Positions 29,414 through 39,445 are shown, counted from the first letter of the stretch. The stretch: DNA of 64,000 bases from Haloferax marinisediminis (GCF_009674585.1 NZ_WKJP01000001.1:1302001-1366000); one strand, 5' to 3'. Program-made: numbers and translations. Notes: a model not told the origin generated them from the sequence alone.

Positions 29414-30190
29414 ATGGAGGGGACACTCGCCGCCGCGGCGCTGGTCTTCGGCATCGTCGCGTTCGGCGGTTTCGTCACTGGCGTCAACGGATTCGGGTTT
29501 TCTGTCGTCGGGACCGCACTCCTCGCGGCGACGATCGACCCGCAGACCGCCGTCGTCGTGATGATTCTCCCGATACTGGCTGGGAACGTCTCGCTCGTCC
29601 GCGAACTCGACCGGTCGAGTCTGCAGTCCTGCGTCCGTCGTTTTTGGCCCTACGTGGCCGCCGCGCTCGTGGGAACAATCGTCGGGATGCTCCTGTTGTC
29701 GGCGATTCCGACCCAACCACTGACACTGGCGCTCGGTCTGTTTGTGCTTGTCTACGTCGTCTTTTCACAGCCGTGGGTGTCGGTTCCCGGGGAGGACCGC
29801 CTTCGCGGCATCTGTTTCACCGAGAAAACGGGAATGAAAGCCGGTCTCGGCTTCGTCTCTGGCGTCATCTTCGGGGCGAGTAACGTCGGCGTTCAGGTGG
29901 TGGCGTACCTCCAATCACTGAAGTTAGACCGCTCGACGTTCGTCGGCGTCGTCGCGATGGTATTCCTCGGGATCTCGACGGTTAGGGTCGTGCTGGCGTC
30001 CGTACTCGGACTGTTCGGTGGGGGCGACCTACTGTTGCTGTCTGCGGCCGCAGCAGTGCCGGGGCTCGTCGGTGTGAGTGCTGGCAAATGGGTTCGCCCG
30101 CGGGTTCCAGTATCCTACCAACAGGTGGGCACGATGGGGCTGTTGCTTCTCATCGGCCTGCGACTCACGAGTCGGGGGATTGGCCTCTAA
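29414..30190 (+). CDS. TauE/SafE family permease
   Basis: A 258-residue membrane protein with eight to nine helices. The repeat motif GFVTGVNGFGFSVVGTALLA (about 15-34) near the start and VSGVIFGASNVGVQVVAYL in the second half are the two pseudo-repeats of the TauE/SafE fold. The family exports sulfite, sulfoacetate or related organic acids across the membrane; the substrate is not clear here. The ATG at 29414 is chosen over one at 29345 because the helix starts soon after it. Confidence 0.75.
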   Translation: MEGTLAAAALVFGIVAFGGFVTGVNGFGFSVVGTALLAATIDPQTAVVVMILPILAGNVSLVRELDRSSLQSCVRRFWPYVAAALVGTIVGMLLLSAIPTQPLTLALGLFVLVYVVFSQPWVSVPGEDRLRGICFTEKTGMKAGLGFVSGVIFGASNVGVQVVAYLQSLKLDRSTFVGVVAMVFLGISTVRVVLASVLGLFGGGDLLLLSAAAAVPGLVGVSAGKWVRPRVPVSYQQVGTMGLLLLIGLRLTSRGIGL

Positions 30191-30274
30191 CGGGGATGGA
30201 GGAAGTGGCCCCCTTCGCGCGTACGAGGGAAACAACGGTAGTACGGTGGGTGTTGCGGCGGGTGCGGTTGGTGT

Positions 30275-30907
30275 TCAGTCGCCTGCCTGACCTTCGAACC
30301 GTGACGGCGGGAGGTAACTCACGTCGCTTTCGGACTCGAAGCCGAGCGGTTCGGGGAGGACACACCGGTCTGGTTGTCTGTTGACGTGTTCGTATTCTCC
30401 TGGCGAATTCGCCAGCGGGTGTGCCGGGTTGTCCCTGCTGTCGATGCGGGCGGCTCGGACCTCGCCGAAGCCAGCGATACGCGCCTGGATTCCGCGCCAA
30501 TGGTGTTCACTCCCGGCTGGGACAGTGATACGCTTCGGTGACTTCCAGTCGGGGTGGTCACACGCGAGAACTGCGTTGTTCACGTTCGCGGCCAAGTCGT
30601 CGTGGTCGACGAGGACGCCGACGCGGGCACTCGGGGGTGCTCGATGGGCGAGCACGTCCAACCCGAGGTGGAGTGCACGATACTCCGAGATGTTGTTGTT
30701 CGGAGCCACGTCTGGGAATGCGATACGGGCGACTCGTTCACCGTCGCGGGTCTCTATGACGACACCCAGTCCACCGCCGTCAGGGCGATACGACCCGTCC
30801 GTCGCGACGTAGAAGTGACGGTGGTGGGTCCGCGGCGGGTGCGCGATGTGGGGCGTTGGCGACTCGTCGAACAAGTCTCGAAGGGTGGGACGGCCGGTCA
30901 CGGCCAT
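30275..30907 (-). CDS. rnhA: Ribonuclease HI, haloarchaeal type
   Basis: A 210-residue protein with the RNase H fold, which cuts the RNA strand of RNA-DNA hybrids. The four acidic active-site residues can be placed: Asp37 in YVATDGSYR, Glu75 in NISEYRAL, Asp101 in GVLVDHDDL, and Asp159 in DSRDNPAHPLAN. A His/Pro-rich leader of about 30 residues precedes the fold. It is convergent with the TauE-like gene and divergent from the peptide transporter operon. Confidence 0.8.
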   Translation of the reverse strand: MAVTGRPTLRDLFDESPTPHIAHPPRTHHRHFYVATDGSYRPDGGGLGVVIETRDGERVARIAFPDVAPNNNISEYRALHLGLDVLAHRAPPSARVGVLVDHDDLAANVNNAVLACDHPDWKSPKRITVPAGSEHHWRGIQARIAGFGEVRAARIDSRDNPAHPLANSPGEYEHVNRQPDRCVLPEPLGFESESDVSYLPPSRFEGQAGD

Positions 30908-31028
30908 ACGAATCGTTCCGCGATGGGACCATATAAGTATAACCCGTATTCGAGAGACGTTAGTGCTATAATAAATGGCCGAAATATATATAGCAATTAC
31001 CCCCGAAGGCCGGTCTCTTAGGCAATGG

Positions 31029-31034
31029 TTATAA
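31029..31034 (+). promoter_or_regulatory. TATA box of the peptide ABC transporter operon
   Basis: TTATAA lies 26-31 bases before the ATG at 31060, the spacing for a leaderless transcript. The 150-base region 30908-31059 is AT-rich, with additional TATA-like stretches at about 30970-30993, and separates this operon from the divergent RNase H gene. Confidence 0.5.
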
Positions 31035-31059
31035 GAAGGGGGAATCCAAATCTCCTCCG

Positions 31060-32694
31060 ATGAGTGATAGCGATTCTCACATCGGTAGGCGGTCGTACCT
31101 CAAGCTAGCAGGCGGAGCAGCTGCTTCCGCCGCACTCGCCGGTTGTACCGGCGGTGGCGGCGAAGAGACGACCACCGAGAGCGGTGGCGAAGAGACGACC
31201 ACCGAGAGTAGTGGCGAAGAGACGACGACTGCGACCGAAAGCAGCGAACCGTTCGACGTCACGATTACGCAGGGTCAGATGCCATCCGGCCTCGACCCAC
31301 AAGACCACCGTGAAACGCCGACGGACATCGTCGTCCTGCACGCGTACGAAGGTGTACTGACTCGTGACGCGACGGGTGCAGTTCAGCAAGCACTCTCGAC
31401 GAACTACGAGCGCATCGACGGCGAGGACGCCGTTCGATTCGACATCCGAGAGGGTGTCACCTTCCACAACGGCGACGAACTCACCCCCGAAGACGTCGCC
31501 TACAGTATCAACCGCGTCGTCGACGAGGAAGTCGGCTTCGCGAGCCCGCAGTCCGACCAGCTCGCCGGCGTCACCGGCGCAGAGGTCATCGAGGGCGAGC
31601 GCGCCGTCAAGGTGCTCAACGACGGTCTGAACCCCATCGTGTTCTCCGAGTTCGCAACGTACCTCGACGTGATGCAGCAGTCGTGGGTCGAAGAGCGCAG
31701 CAAGGCACAAATCGGCCAAGAGATGAACGGGACCGGTCCGTTCAAGCTCGACTCGTACACCGAAGACGAGGAAGTCGTCCTCTCGCGCTACGATGACTAC
31801 TGGCAGGAACCAGCAGCAGTCGACACGCTCACGTTCCGTGCCGCCTCCGAGGCGAGCACGCGTGTGAACCAACTCCTGCAGGGTGAGACCGACGTCATCG
31901 TCAACGTCCCGCCGCAGGAAGTCCAGCGCGTCAACAACTCCGAGAACGCCCGTGTCGCCGCGGCCCCGTCCACGCGTATCATCTACAACGCGATGCGCTA
32001 CGACGTCGAGCCGTTCGACTCCGTGGAGTTCCGGCAGGCGATGAACTACGCGATCGACCTCGAAAGCATCGTCCAGAACGTCCTCGGCGGCTTCGGTGCG
32101 CAGACGAGTCAACCGACGCTCCCCGAGTTCGTCGGCCACAACGCCGACCTCGACCCGTACCCGTACGACCCCGAGATGGCCGAGCAACTCGTCGAAGAGT
32201 CCGGCTACGCTGGCGCAGAGATCGAACTCAACACGCCGGTCGGCCGCTACCTGAAAGACCTCGAAATCTCGCAGGCTGTCGCTGGCTACATCAACGAACT
32301 CCCGAACGTGACGGCGACGGTTCGCCAGCGTGACTTCGGTTCCCTCGTCGACGAACTCCTCGCCGGATCCATCGAAGAACGCCCACACTGGTTCCTCATC
32401 GGATGGGGCGAAGCGACGTTCGACGGCGGCCTCGTCATGACCGCACTCCTCTCGTCCGAGGGTGTCCTCACGACGTGGGAGAACGAAGAGTTCGACTCGC
32501 TCCTCGCAGATGCAGGCCAACAGTCCGGAGACGAACGCGACGCAACGCTGCAGGAAGCGAACGCACTCGCACACGAGGAGTGCCCGTGGATCTTCCTGAA
32601 CCAGCAGTTCAGCGTCTACGGCGTCAACGACGCCATCGAATGGGAAGCCCGCTCCGACGAGCGTATCGACGTGTACGACATGAGACAGAAGTAG
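31060..32694 (+). CDS. Peptide/oligopeptide ABC transporter substrate-binding lipoprotein
   Basis: A 544-residue family-5 solute-binding protein. The N-terminus has a Tat motif (GRRSYLK, Arg10-Arg11) and a lipobox LAGC with Cys29, so it is exported folded and lipid-anchored. Next comes a Thr/Glu linker built from three near-identical repeats (residues about 34-58, DNA about 31,155-31,235). The mature protein has the SBP_bac_5 features: YEGVLTRD, VTFHNGDELTPEDVAYSINR and NGTGPFKLDSY. It captures peptides or related ligands for the DppB/C channel. First gene of the five-gene operon. Confidence 0.92.
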   Translation: MSDSDSHIGRRSYLKLAGGAAASAALAGCTGGGGEETTTESGGEETTTESSGEETTTATESSEPFDVTITQGQMPSGLDPQDHRETPTDIVVLHAYEGVLTRDATGAVQQALSTNYERIDGEDAVRFDIREGVTFHNGDELTPEDVAYSINRVVDEEVGFASPQSDQLAGVTGAEVIEGERAVKVLNDGLNPIVFSEFATYLDVMQQSWVEERSKAQIGQEMNGTGPFKLDSYTEDEEVVLSRYDDYWQEPAAVDTLTFRAASEASTRVNQLLQGETDVIVNVPPQEVQRVNNSENARVAAAPSTRIIYNAMRYDVEPFDSVEFRQAMNYAIDLESIVQNVLGGFGAQTSQPTLPEFVGHNADLDPYPYDPEMAEQLVEESGYAGAEIELNTPVGRYLKDLEISQAVAGYINELPNVTATVRQRDFGSLVDELLAGSIEERPHWFLIGWGEATFDGGLVMTALLSSEGVLTTWENEEFDSLLADAGQQSGDERDATLQEANALAHEECPWIFLNQQFSVYGVNDAIEWEARSDERIDVYDMRQK

Positions 32695-32697
32695 TCG

Positions 32698-33696
32698 ATG
32701 TCACTGTCGAGGTTCCTCATCAAACGCTCGCTCCAGGGTCTGTTCGTCATCTGGGGGGTCATCACCGTGGTCTTCGGGCTCCGGTTCATCTCACCAGGTG
32801 ACCCTGCAAACGTCCTGTTACCCCCGGACGTCGACCCGGAGGTCAGAGCGCAGGTTATCGCCGAGCTCGGGTTGAACGAACCCCTGTACGTACAGTACTG
32901 GGATTTCATCTCGGGCATCCCGCTCGGTGACCTTGGCCTGTCGCTCGTGACGCGAACACCGGTCGCGGCCCGCGTCATCACGAAAGTTCCGGCGACGCTC
33001 GAACTCGCGATTGCAGCGACCATCGTCGCAGTCATCATCGCAATTCCGTTGGGCGTCGTCTCAGCGACGCGGCGGCACCAACCCGCCGACTACGCTGCGA
33101 CGGTGTTCTCGCTGTTCGGCATCAGTACGCCGAACTTCTGGCTGGGGGTGATGCTCATCCTCATACTCGCCGTCCAGCTCAACTTGTTCCCGACGAGTCA
33201 GCGACCCATCGGTATCGATGGAATCCTCTTGCTCGTCGCCAACGGGAACCTCGACGCCGCATTCGACGGGTTCACCACGTGGTTGTGGCACATCACACTG
33301 CCCGCAATCACGCTGGGAACCTACTTCACCGCGCTCATCACACGCCTCACTCGCAGCGGAATGCTCGACCAATTGGGTCAGACGTACGTTCGGGCGTCGC
33401 GAGCGAAGGGGCTTCCCGAGACTCTTGTCCGCTACAAGCACGCGCTTCGAAACACACTCATCCCGGTTATCACCGTCATCGGTCTCCAACTCGGCACCCT
33501 CATCGGTGGGGCTGTCATCACGGAAGCCGTCTTCGCGTGGCCGGGACTGGGGACGTTAATCATCAACAGTATCAACGCACGTGACTGGCCGGTCCTTCAG
33601 GGGTCGCTCATCATCGTCGCGGTTGGATTCGTCCTCGTAAACATCCTCGTAGATGCCCTGTACGCCTACGTCAACCCACAGGTGGCCTACGATTGA
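32698..33696 (+). CDS. dppB: Peptide ABC transporter permease DppB
   Basis: A 332-residue permease with the DppB/OppB arrangement: an N-terminal helix, an extracytoplasmic segment with the family PGDPANVL motif, then five helices. The EAA loop lies near YVRASRAKGLPETLVRYKHA (about 229-248). It pairs with the DppC permease. The start is three bases after the stop of the binding-protein gene. Symbol by family; the ligand is unproven. Confidence 0.9.
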   Translation: MSLSRFLIKRSLQGLFVIWGVITVVFGLRFISPGDPANVLLPPDVDPEVRAQVIAELGLNEPLYVQYWDFISGIPLGDLGLSLVTRTPVAARVITKVPATLELAIAATIVAVIIAIPLGVVSATRRHQPADYAATVFSLFGISTPNFWLGVMLILILAVQLNLFPTSQRPIGIDGILLLVANGNLDAAFDGFTTWLWHITLPAITLGTYFTALITRLTRSGMLDQLGQTYVRASRAKGLPETLVRYKHALRNTLIPVITVIGLQLGTLIGGAVITEAVFAWPGLGTLIINSINARDWPVLQGSLIIVAVGFVLVNILVDALYAYVNPQVAYD

Positions 33697-33712
33697 ACCA
33701 CCTCGTTAATCG

Positions 33713-34777
33713 ATGATATCGGAACGAACACGCAGAAACCTTCGCCGGGAACTCCAGCGAAATCTACTCGCAAAGATTGGCATCGTTGTCGTCGTCCTCA
33801 TAGTGGCGATGGCGATCTTCGCACCATTTATCTCGCCGTATAGCCCGGGCACACAAAACCTCGAAGACGCACGCCAACCCCCCATCGGGTTCAGCACCAA
33901 AGAGACGAAGGAGGTGACGAAGATGGATAACGGGAGCGTCGTCATCGAAAACGGACAAGTTGTCACCGAAGAGCAGACGGTGTACACGAACGCGACGTTC
34001 GCACACCCCCTCGGAACTGATGGGAACGGGAGAGACATCCTCTCTCGTATCATCTACGGGGCCAGAACGTCCATCCTCGTCGGCCTCTTCGGAACGTCAC
34101 TTGCTGCACTCATCGGCGTCGTCGTCGGTCTGTCCGCAGGGTTCTACCGCGGACGCGTCGACGACCTGCTGATGCGCGGCGCGGACATCATGCTCGCGTT
34201 CCCCTCGCTCGTCCTCGCGATCGCGCTCGTGGGCGTGTGGGGACAGGCACAAGCACCGATTCCCGACCCGTTCGTCGTGAGCGGTATCGCACCCGCGTTC
34301 CGCTCTGCGGTGGGGTTACCGACAGGGATGCCCGAAACAATCGTCCTTCCCGGGACGGTCATCGTCGTCGTCGCACTCGTCAACTGGGTGTGGTTCGCTC
34401 GCGTCTCACGCGGTGAAGCGCTCTCGATTCGCGAAGAGGAGTACGTGAAAGCCGCTCGCGCCCTCGGTGCGAGTGATGGACGGACGATGCTTCGGCACGT
34501 CCTCCCCAACGCAATCACGCCCATCCTCGTCCTCGCGACGATTCAGGTGGCCGCGATTATCCTCCTCGAATCCGCGCTGTCGTTCCTCGGGTTCTCCGGG
34601 GCCGACGTGTCGTGGGGCTTCGACATCGCGCTCGGTCGGCAGTACCAGTCGACCGCGTGGTGGATTTCGACGATGCCCGGCCTCGCCATCGTGGTGACAG
34701 TCATCGGACTGAACCTCGTCGGCGACTGGCTCAGAGACGCACTCGACCCCGGTATCGAAGGGGAGGGAGGTGTCTAA
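33713..34777 (+). CDS. dppC: Peptide ABC transporter permease DppC
   Basis: A 354-residue second permease. After the first helix comes an extended extracytoplasmic segment (about 45-100) ending in the DppC signature HPLGTDGNGRDILSRIIYGA. Five more helices follow, with the EAA loop EEEYVKAARALGASDGRTML (about 242-261). The haloarchaeal loop after helix 1 is longer than in bacterial DppC. The start is 16 bases after dppB. Confidence 0.9.
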   Translation: MISERTRRNLRRELQRNLLAKIGIVVVVLIVAMAIFAPFISPYSPGTQNLEDARQPPIGFSTKETKEVTKMDNGSVVIENGQVVTEEQTVYTNATFAHPLGTDGNGRDILSRIIYGARTSILVGLFGTSLAALIGVVVGLSAGFYRGRVDDLLMRGADIMLAFPSLVLAIALVGVWGQAQAPIPDPFVVSGIAPAFRSAVGLPTGMPETIVLPGTVIVVVALVNWVWFARVSRGEALSIREEEYVKAARALGASDGRTMLRHVLPNAITPILVLATIQVAAIILLESALSFLGFSGADVSWGFDIALGRQYQSTAWWISTMPGLAIVVTVIGLNLVGDWLRDALDPGIEGEGGV

Positions 34778-34778
34778 G

Positions 34779-35945
34779 ATGGCAGACTCCATCCTCAAGG
34801 TCCGCGACCTGACGACCCGCTTTTTCACCGAAGAAGGGCAGGTCAACGCCGTCGAACACGTCTCGTTCGACGTCGAAGACGGCGAGATTTTCGGCATCGT
34901 CGGTGAGTCCGGCTCCGGAAAGTCGGTCACCGCACTGTCGGTTATCGACCTCATCGAGTCTCCCGGCCGCGTGACCGACGGCGAAATCTGGTACCGAAAC
35001 GAGAAACTCGCAGACGAGTTCCGTGGGTCGAATCCAGACGCTGTCGACGGTGACCTCGTGGACATTCGGCGACTTCCGAAAGGGGTCCGCCGGTCGCTCC
35101 GTGGGCCGTCGTTCAGCATGGTGTTCCAGGACCCGATGAGCAGTTTCAACCCCTCTATCACGGTCGGCGAGCAGATCGCCGAAGCGGTAGAGGTCCAACG
35201 ACGAGCACGCTCGAACCCACGAGCCACTCGGTCGCGGACGCAGGGGTACGGACTTGGGAAACTCGTCGCAGACACGTTGCTCCCCTCCCAAAGCTACGTT
35301 TCCGACGAGAGCATGGAACGGGCAATCGAGCTCCTCGAACAGGTCGGTATCCCCGACCCAGAAGACCGTGCACACGAGTACCCCCACCAGTTCTCCGGTG
35401 GGATGCTCCAGCGGGCGATGATCGCACAGGCGCTCGCCGGTGAACCCGACATCCTCGTCGCCGACGAACCGACGACGGCGCTCGACGTGACGATTCAGGC
35501 GCAGATTCTCAACCTGCTCCGTGACCTGCAAGAACAGCAGGGAATGAGCATCCTGATTATCACGCACGACCTGGGCGTCATCGCTCGGATGTGCGACCGC
35601 GTCGGCGTCATGTACGCCGGTGAAATCGTCGAGCGGGGACCACTCAGCGACATCTTCGACAACCCGGTCCACCCGTACACGCAGGGGCTTCTCGGTTCGA
35701 TTCCGGACGTGGACGACCCATCGACCCGTCTCGAACCCATCACGGGGAACGTCCCGAGTCTCCTCGACTCGGAGATGCCGAACGCGTGTTACTTCGCCGA
35801 CCGGTGTCCCAAAGCTATGAACGACTGTCTGACCCGCATCCCAGAGTACGAACTCGACGGACGACACAGCGTCCGGTGTGTGCTCTCCGAACGAGAGTAC
35901 GACCCGAACGACGCCATCGAAACGGAGGTGACTGCCGATGACTGA
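34779..35945 (+). CDS. dppD: Peptide ABC transporter ATP-binding protein DppD
   Basis: A 388-residue ABC ATPase with Walker A GESGSGKS, signature FSGGMLQR, Walker [13 protein letters not shown] and the C-terminal oligopeptide-transporter cysteine motif ([16 protein letters not shown]). The ATG at 34779 is preferred to the GTG at 34770 because GGAGGTG lies just upstream. A haloarchaeal insertion of about 40 residues sits between the Q-loop and the signature ([18 protein letters not shown] region). Its stop overlaps the next gene by eight bases. Confidence 0.9.
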   Translation: MADSILKVRDLTTRFFTEEGQVNAVEHVSFDVEDGEIFGIVGESGSGKSVTALSVIDLIESPGRVTDGEIWYRNEKLADEFRGSNPDAVDGDLVDIRRLPKGVRRSLRGPSFSMVFQDPMSSFNPSITVGEQIAEAVEVQRRARSNPRATRSRTQGYGLGKLVADTLLPSQSYVSDESMERAIELLEQVGIPDPEDRAHEYPHQFSGGMLQRAMIAQALAGEPDILVADEPTTALDVTIQAQILNLLRDLQEQQGMSILIITHDLGVIARMCDRVGVMYAGEIVERGPLSDIFDNPVHPYTQGLLGSIPDVDDPSTRLEPITGNVPSLLDSEMPNACYFADRCPKAMNDCLTRIPEYELDGRHSVRCVLSEREYDPNDAIETEVTADD

Positions 35946-37269
35946 ACCACTCCTCAAAGTTCGTGACCTCCAGAAGTACTACTTCGAACAGGACACGTTC
36001 ATCGACTCGCTCCTCGGACGCGAGCGAAAGAGTGTCAAAGCAGTCGACGGCATCTCGTTCGACATCGAACCCGGTGAGACGCTCGGTCTCGTCGGCGAGT
36101 CCGGGTGTGGGAAGTCCACGACTGGTGAGACACTGCTCCGACTCCGCGAGGCCACCGGTGGCTCGGTTCGTTTCGACGGGCAGGACGTCTTCGAGATGGA
36201 CTCTGACGAACTCAAGGCGTTCCGCAAGGACGCACAAATCGTCTTCCAGGACCCGTTTTCGAGTCTCGACCCCCGGATGACCATCGGCGACATCGTCGCC
36301 GAACCGCTGAAGATTCACGGTATCCCAGAGGGGGCAGGCGACCAGTCGAAGCGTGAGTGGCGCCGTGACAAGGCCAGTGAGTTACTGGAACGCGTCGGCC
36401 TCTCGGCGAACCAACTCGACCGCTACCCACACGAGTTCTCCGGCGGGCAGCGCCAGCGTATCGGTATCGCTCGTGCACTCGCCCTCGAACCCGACTTCAT
36501 CGTTCTCGACGAGCCGGTGTCCGCACTCGACGTCTCCGTGCAGGCGCAGGTGTTGAATCTCCTCGACGACCTGCAGGACGACTTCGGTCTCACCTACCTC
36601 TTCATCGCCCACGACCTCTCTGTCGTGCGCCACATCTGTGACCGTGTCGCGGTGATGTACCTCGGGAACATCGTCGAACTCGGACCGACCGACGAACTGT
36701 TCGAGTCTCCGAAACACCCGTACACGCAGGCGCTCTTGGACAGTGTCCCCCGGCCGTCGACCACCGAACACGGCCGTCGTGTCGAGGCACTCTCCGGTGA
36801 CGTTCCGTCCCCACGGAACCCACCGTCTGGATGCCGCTTCCGCACTCGCTGTCCAAAAGTCATCCCGCCAGGGGACCTCGACATCGACCAAGAGACGTAT
36901 CGCGCAGTGATGGACTTCCGCGATGCGCTCGCCGTCGGCGACGTCAACCCAGAACACATCTGGGAGGAGGCCGACCCCGAACACGTCGACGAAGAGGCGT
37001 TCATCGAGGTGGCACGGTCACGTCACGTCGATGCCGAACTGCGCGGAGAGGTGGCGGGCGTCGTCGACACGGCGCTCGGACAGCTCGCAGAAGGTGACGA
37101 AGAACGCGCCCAAGAGACGCTTCGTCGTCGCTTCGAGAGTCCCTGTGAGACGCGCCGACCTGCCGTCGGCGACGCACCACACCCCGCCGCGTGCCACCTC
37201 TTCGAGGGGTCCGACGAGGTGACGGTCGTCGAGACGAACGCAGGCGCTGCTCTCGAAGCAGACGACTGA
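35938..37269 (+). CDS. dppF: Peptide ABC transporter ATP-binding protein DppF with long C-terminal insertion
   Basis: A 443-residue ABC ATPase. Walker A is GESGCGKST (53-61), signature FSGGQRQR (167-174), Walker [13 protein letters not shown] (187-198). The C-terminal cysteine motif of the family is split: Cys299 and Cys305 are followed by about 90 extra acidic, helical residues (about 311-400) before Cys403 and Cys419. In its partner DppD the same four cysteines are close together. The insertion may be a lineage-specific regulatory helix bundle. Last gene of the operon. Confidence 0.88.
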   Translation: MTEPLLKVRDLQKYYFEQDTFIDSLLGRERKSVKAVDGISFDIEPGETLGLVGESGCGKSTTGETLLRLREATGGSVRFDGQDVFEMDSDELKAFRKDAQIVFQDPFSSLDPRMTIGDIVAEPLKIHGIPEGAGDQSKREWRRDKASELLERVGLSANQLDRYPHEFSGGQRQRIGIARALALEPDFIVLDEPVSALDVSVQAQVLNLLDDLQDDFGLTYLFIAHDLSVVRHICDRVAVMYLGNIVELGPTDELFESPKHPYTQALLDSVPRPSTTEHGRRVEALSGDVPSPRNPPSGCRFRTRCPKVIPPGDLDIDQETYRAVMDFRDALAVGDVNPEHIWEEADPEHVDEEAFIEVARSRHVDAELRGEVAGVVDTALGQLAEGDEERAQETLRRRFESPCETRRPAVGDAPHPAACHLFEGSDEVTVVETNAGAALEADD

Positions 37270-37392
37270 ACCGCGGCCGGTCAATTTTTTGCGTCCACTC
37301 CGCACGTCCGAGCACGCTGTGTGGACCGACTGGATTCCGGTGAAATCGCCCCGCATCGAAACGTTCAGGCACCCACCGAGCACATCACCGCT

Positions 37393-38328
37393 GTGACACG
37401 GTACCGCAACCTTGGACTCTTCGTCGTCCTCGCCGCCGTCTGGGGGTCTGCGTTCATGGCCATCAAGGCCGGGCTGGAGTTCTTCCCGCCGGTTCTCTTC
37501 GCTGCCCTCCGGTACGACGTCGCCGGAGTGATCATGCTCGTGTACGCGTTCTACGCCACAGACTCACCAGTCCCACGCGGCCGAGCAGAGTGGACAGAGA
37601 TAGCCATCGGTGCGGTCTTTCTCATCGCGGCGTACCACGCCTTGCTGTTCGTCGGGGAGACCGACCCGGCGGTCACGAGCGCTGCTGCTGCCGTCATCGT
37701 GAGTCTCAGCCCGGTTCTCACGAGCGGGTTTGCACGGGTGTTCCTCCCCAGTGAGCGCCTGACTCCGCTCGGTGTCGTCGGGTTGCTGCTCGGCCTCGTC
37801 GGTGTCGCCGTGCTCTCCGAACTCGACCCGAGTAACTTACTCGCTGGCGGAACCGTCGCAAAAATCCTCATCTTCGGTGCCGCCGCGGCGTTCGCCCTCG
37901 GGTCGGTCCTCACCCGTCGTATCGAGTCTGACATGCCGATCGAGACGATGGAAGCGTGGTCGATGCTCGGTGGCGCCCTGTTGATGCACGCCATCTCGGT
38001 CGGTCTCCGAGAGTCGTTCGCCGACGTCGTGTTGAACACGGAATCGCTCCTCGCACTCGCCTACCTCTCGGTGGCGGCGAGTGCAATCGGCTTTCTCATC
38101 TACTTCGACCTACTGGAGCGACTGGGCCCCATCGAAATCAACCTCGTATCCTACGTGGCCCCGATTTTCGCAGCACTCTCCGGGTGGGTCTTCCTGAACG
38201 AGGTCCCGAACCTCGCGACTGCGGGTGGCTTCGCGCTCATCTTCTTCGGGTTCATCCTCCTGAAACGTGGGGCGATTCGGCGTGAACTCCGCCACCGATT
38301 CGGCGACAGCGCAACGCCGACCGACTGA
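37393..38328 (+). CDS. DMT (EamA) family transporter
   Basis: A 311-residue protein with ten hydrophobic helices in two EamA repeats; the first contains AAVWGSAFMAIKAGLEFFPP and the second starts about residue 160. It is likely an exporter of metabolites or amino acids. I prefer the GTG at 37393, close to helix 1; a GTG at 37321 would add 24 residues. The C-terminal tail is basic and probably cytoplasmic. Confidence 0.75.
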   Translation: MTRYRNLGLFVVLAAVWGSAFMAIKAGLEFFPPVLFAALRYDVAGVIMLVYAFYATDSPVPRGRAEWTEIAIGAVFLIAAYHALLFVGETDPAVTSAAAAVIVSLSPVLTSGFARVFLPSERLTPLGVVGLLLGLVGVAVLSELDPSNLLAGGTVAKILIFGAAAAFALGSVLTRRIESDMPIETMEAWSMLGGALLMHAISVGLRESFADVVLNTESLLALAYLSVAASAIGFLIYFDLLERLGPIEINLVSYVAPIFAALSGWVFLNEVPNLATAGGFALIFFGFILLKRGAIRRELRHRFGDSATPTD

Positions 38329-38342
38329 GTGTCGCGGTCGGA

Positions 38343-38624
38343 CTACGCTTCGAGTCGCTCGACAGACGTGACTTCACCGACCATCGACCAGCCCTCTTCT
38401 CCGGGTGCCTGTCTCCCGACGATGACGGCATCGTTGTCTTCGGTCGTCGCGAACCGATACGCCGCGTCGTCGCCCTCACGACTCCCCTCTGCTTGAAACT
38501 CTGTCTGGAAGAACTCCGCGCTCTGGAGGGTAAACCGCCCCTCGAGGTCCTCGTCGACGACGAGGTACATCGCGTTGGGGTGGATGTTGTACATACGTTT
38601 GGCAACGCGGTTGAGGTCGGACAT
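38343..38624 (-). CDS. Small haloarchaeal protein of unknown function
   Basis: A 93-residue acidic soluble protein (MSDLNRVAKRMYNIHPNAMY...) with two probable helices followed by beta strands. No family or catalytic motif is recognised. Codon use is that of the chromosome, which supports a real gene. It is convergent with the DMT transporter, 14 bases apart. Confidence 0.6.
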   Translation of the reverse strand: MSDLNRVAKRMYNIHPNAMYLVVDEDLEGRFTLQSAEFFQTEFQAEGSREGDDAAYRFATTEDNDAVIVGRQAPGEEGWSMVGEVTSVERLEA

Positions 38625-39047
38625 GATTCGTCAGTCGTGCTCACGAAGTAAATCGATACGGGAAGTGCCCGTTGGAGACCAGACGGGGTTTCACGCCCGT
38701 CTAATGTGTGGTGATCTGGCCTCGACACCGAGCGCGAAAATCACCTCACGTGCTGCATTTTGGAACGTCCTAATCGACTCCCAAAACTGGACGACGTGCG
38801 CCGGTTTGTGTTCTGCTAACGTCACGTTTTTCGCATATATTCAGAGAATTCATACTGTTCGAGATTACAGAAGGTAGCACTGAATAAAAGAGTTAGAAGA
38901 CTCTATAAAGTATTAGATTGCCTCTAGACAGGCAATGAAATTTCACGTTTATTAGAATATCTCGACTAAATGAGGGTGAAACGAAGCGAATCCTCGCACG
39001 TAATTATGACCCCCGAGTTGATATAGTGGATGTAGGTTCCCCCCGCT
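38625..39047. other. AT-rich intergenic region without a visible gene
   Basis: About 420 bases with no convincing reading frame. From about 38,820 to 39,010 it is much richer in A+T than its surroundings, and it contains a perfect palindrome at 38917-38936. It could hold the promoter of the small membrane protein at 39048 (AT-rich TTGATATAG about 30 bases upstream), or it may be a remnant of foreign DNA. Confidence 0.4.
38917..38936. repeat. Perfect 7-bp inverted repeat in the AT-rich region
   Basis: ATTGCCT and AGGCAAT are separated by six bases (CTAGAC). It could be an operator or a hairpin in a transcript. No adjacent T-run is present, so a terminator is unlikely. Confidence 0.5.
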
Positions 39048-39314
39048 ATGTCAAACTCATCAACCAACCTCCCACGCGAACGTCTCTCCGAACTCCGGGA
39101 GATGGTCGCAGACGAACAGCAACTTCCGACCGGTGTGAGACTCGTTGCGGCGCCACTCCGATTCGTTGGCTTTTGGGCCGCCGTCGCCCTCCCGTTTCTG
39201 TACGTTCCACTCCTGTTCGGCGGTCTCGAAGCGAGCGAACTCACCGTCTTCGTGGCGCTCGTCGCGCTCAACGCCCTCGCACTCGTAATCGGGCACAACT
39301 ACGCCCGTTCGTAA
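39048..39314 (+). CDS. Small two-helix membrane protein
   Basis: An 88-residue protein. A charged N-terminal segment (LPRERLSELREMVADEQQLP) is followed by two hydrophobic helices (about 38-56 and 65-82) and a short basic end. No family recognised. It lies alone downstream of the AT-rich region. Confidence 0.5.
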   Translation: MSNSSTNLPRERLSELREMVADEQQLPTGVRLVAAPLRFVGFWAAVALPFLYVPLLFGGLEASELTVFVALVALNALALVIGHNYARS

Positions 39315-39445
39315 ACTCGCGCGACTCGACCCTCCTTCGCGCAGAGTCATTTTTTGACGTTTTACGCAGTACGTATTCTCCAATTAATTCCGATAGTCGC
39401 GGGTGAATCGAGATTCTTTACCACGACCCAGTCGTCGAGTCGAGT

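Noticed and set aside
27060-29426. 788-codon minus-strand frame over the malic enzyme
   Set aside because: Antisense shadow of maeB; composition is Val/Asp/Arg-rich without motifs.
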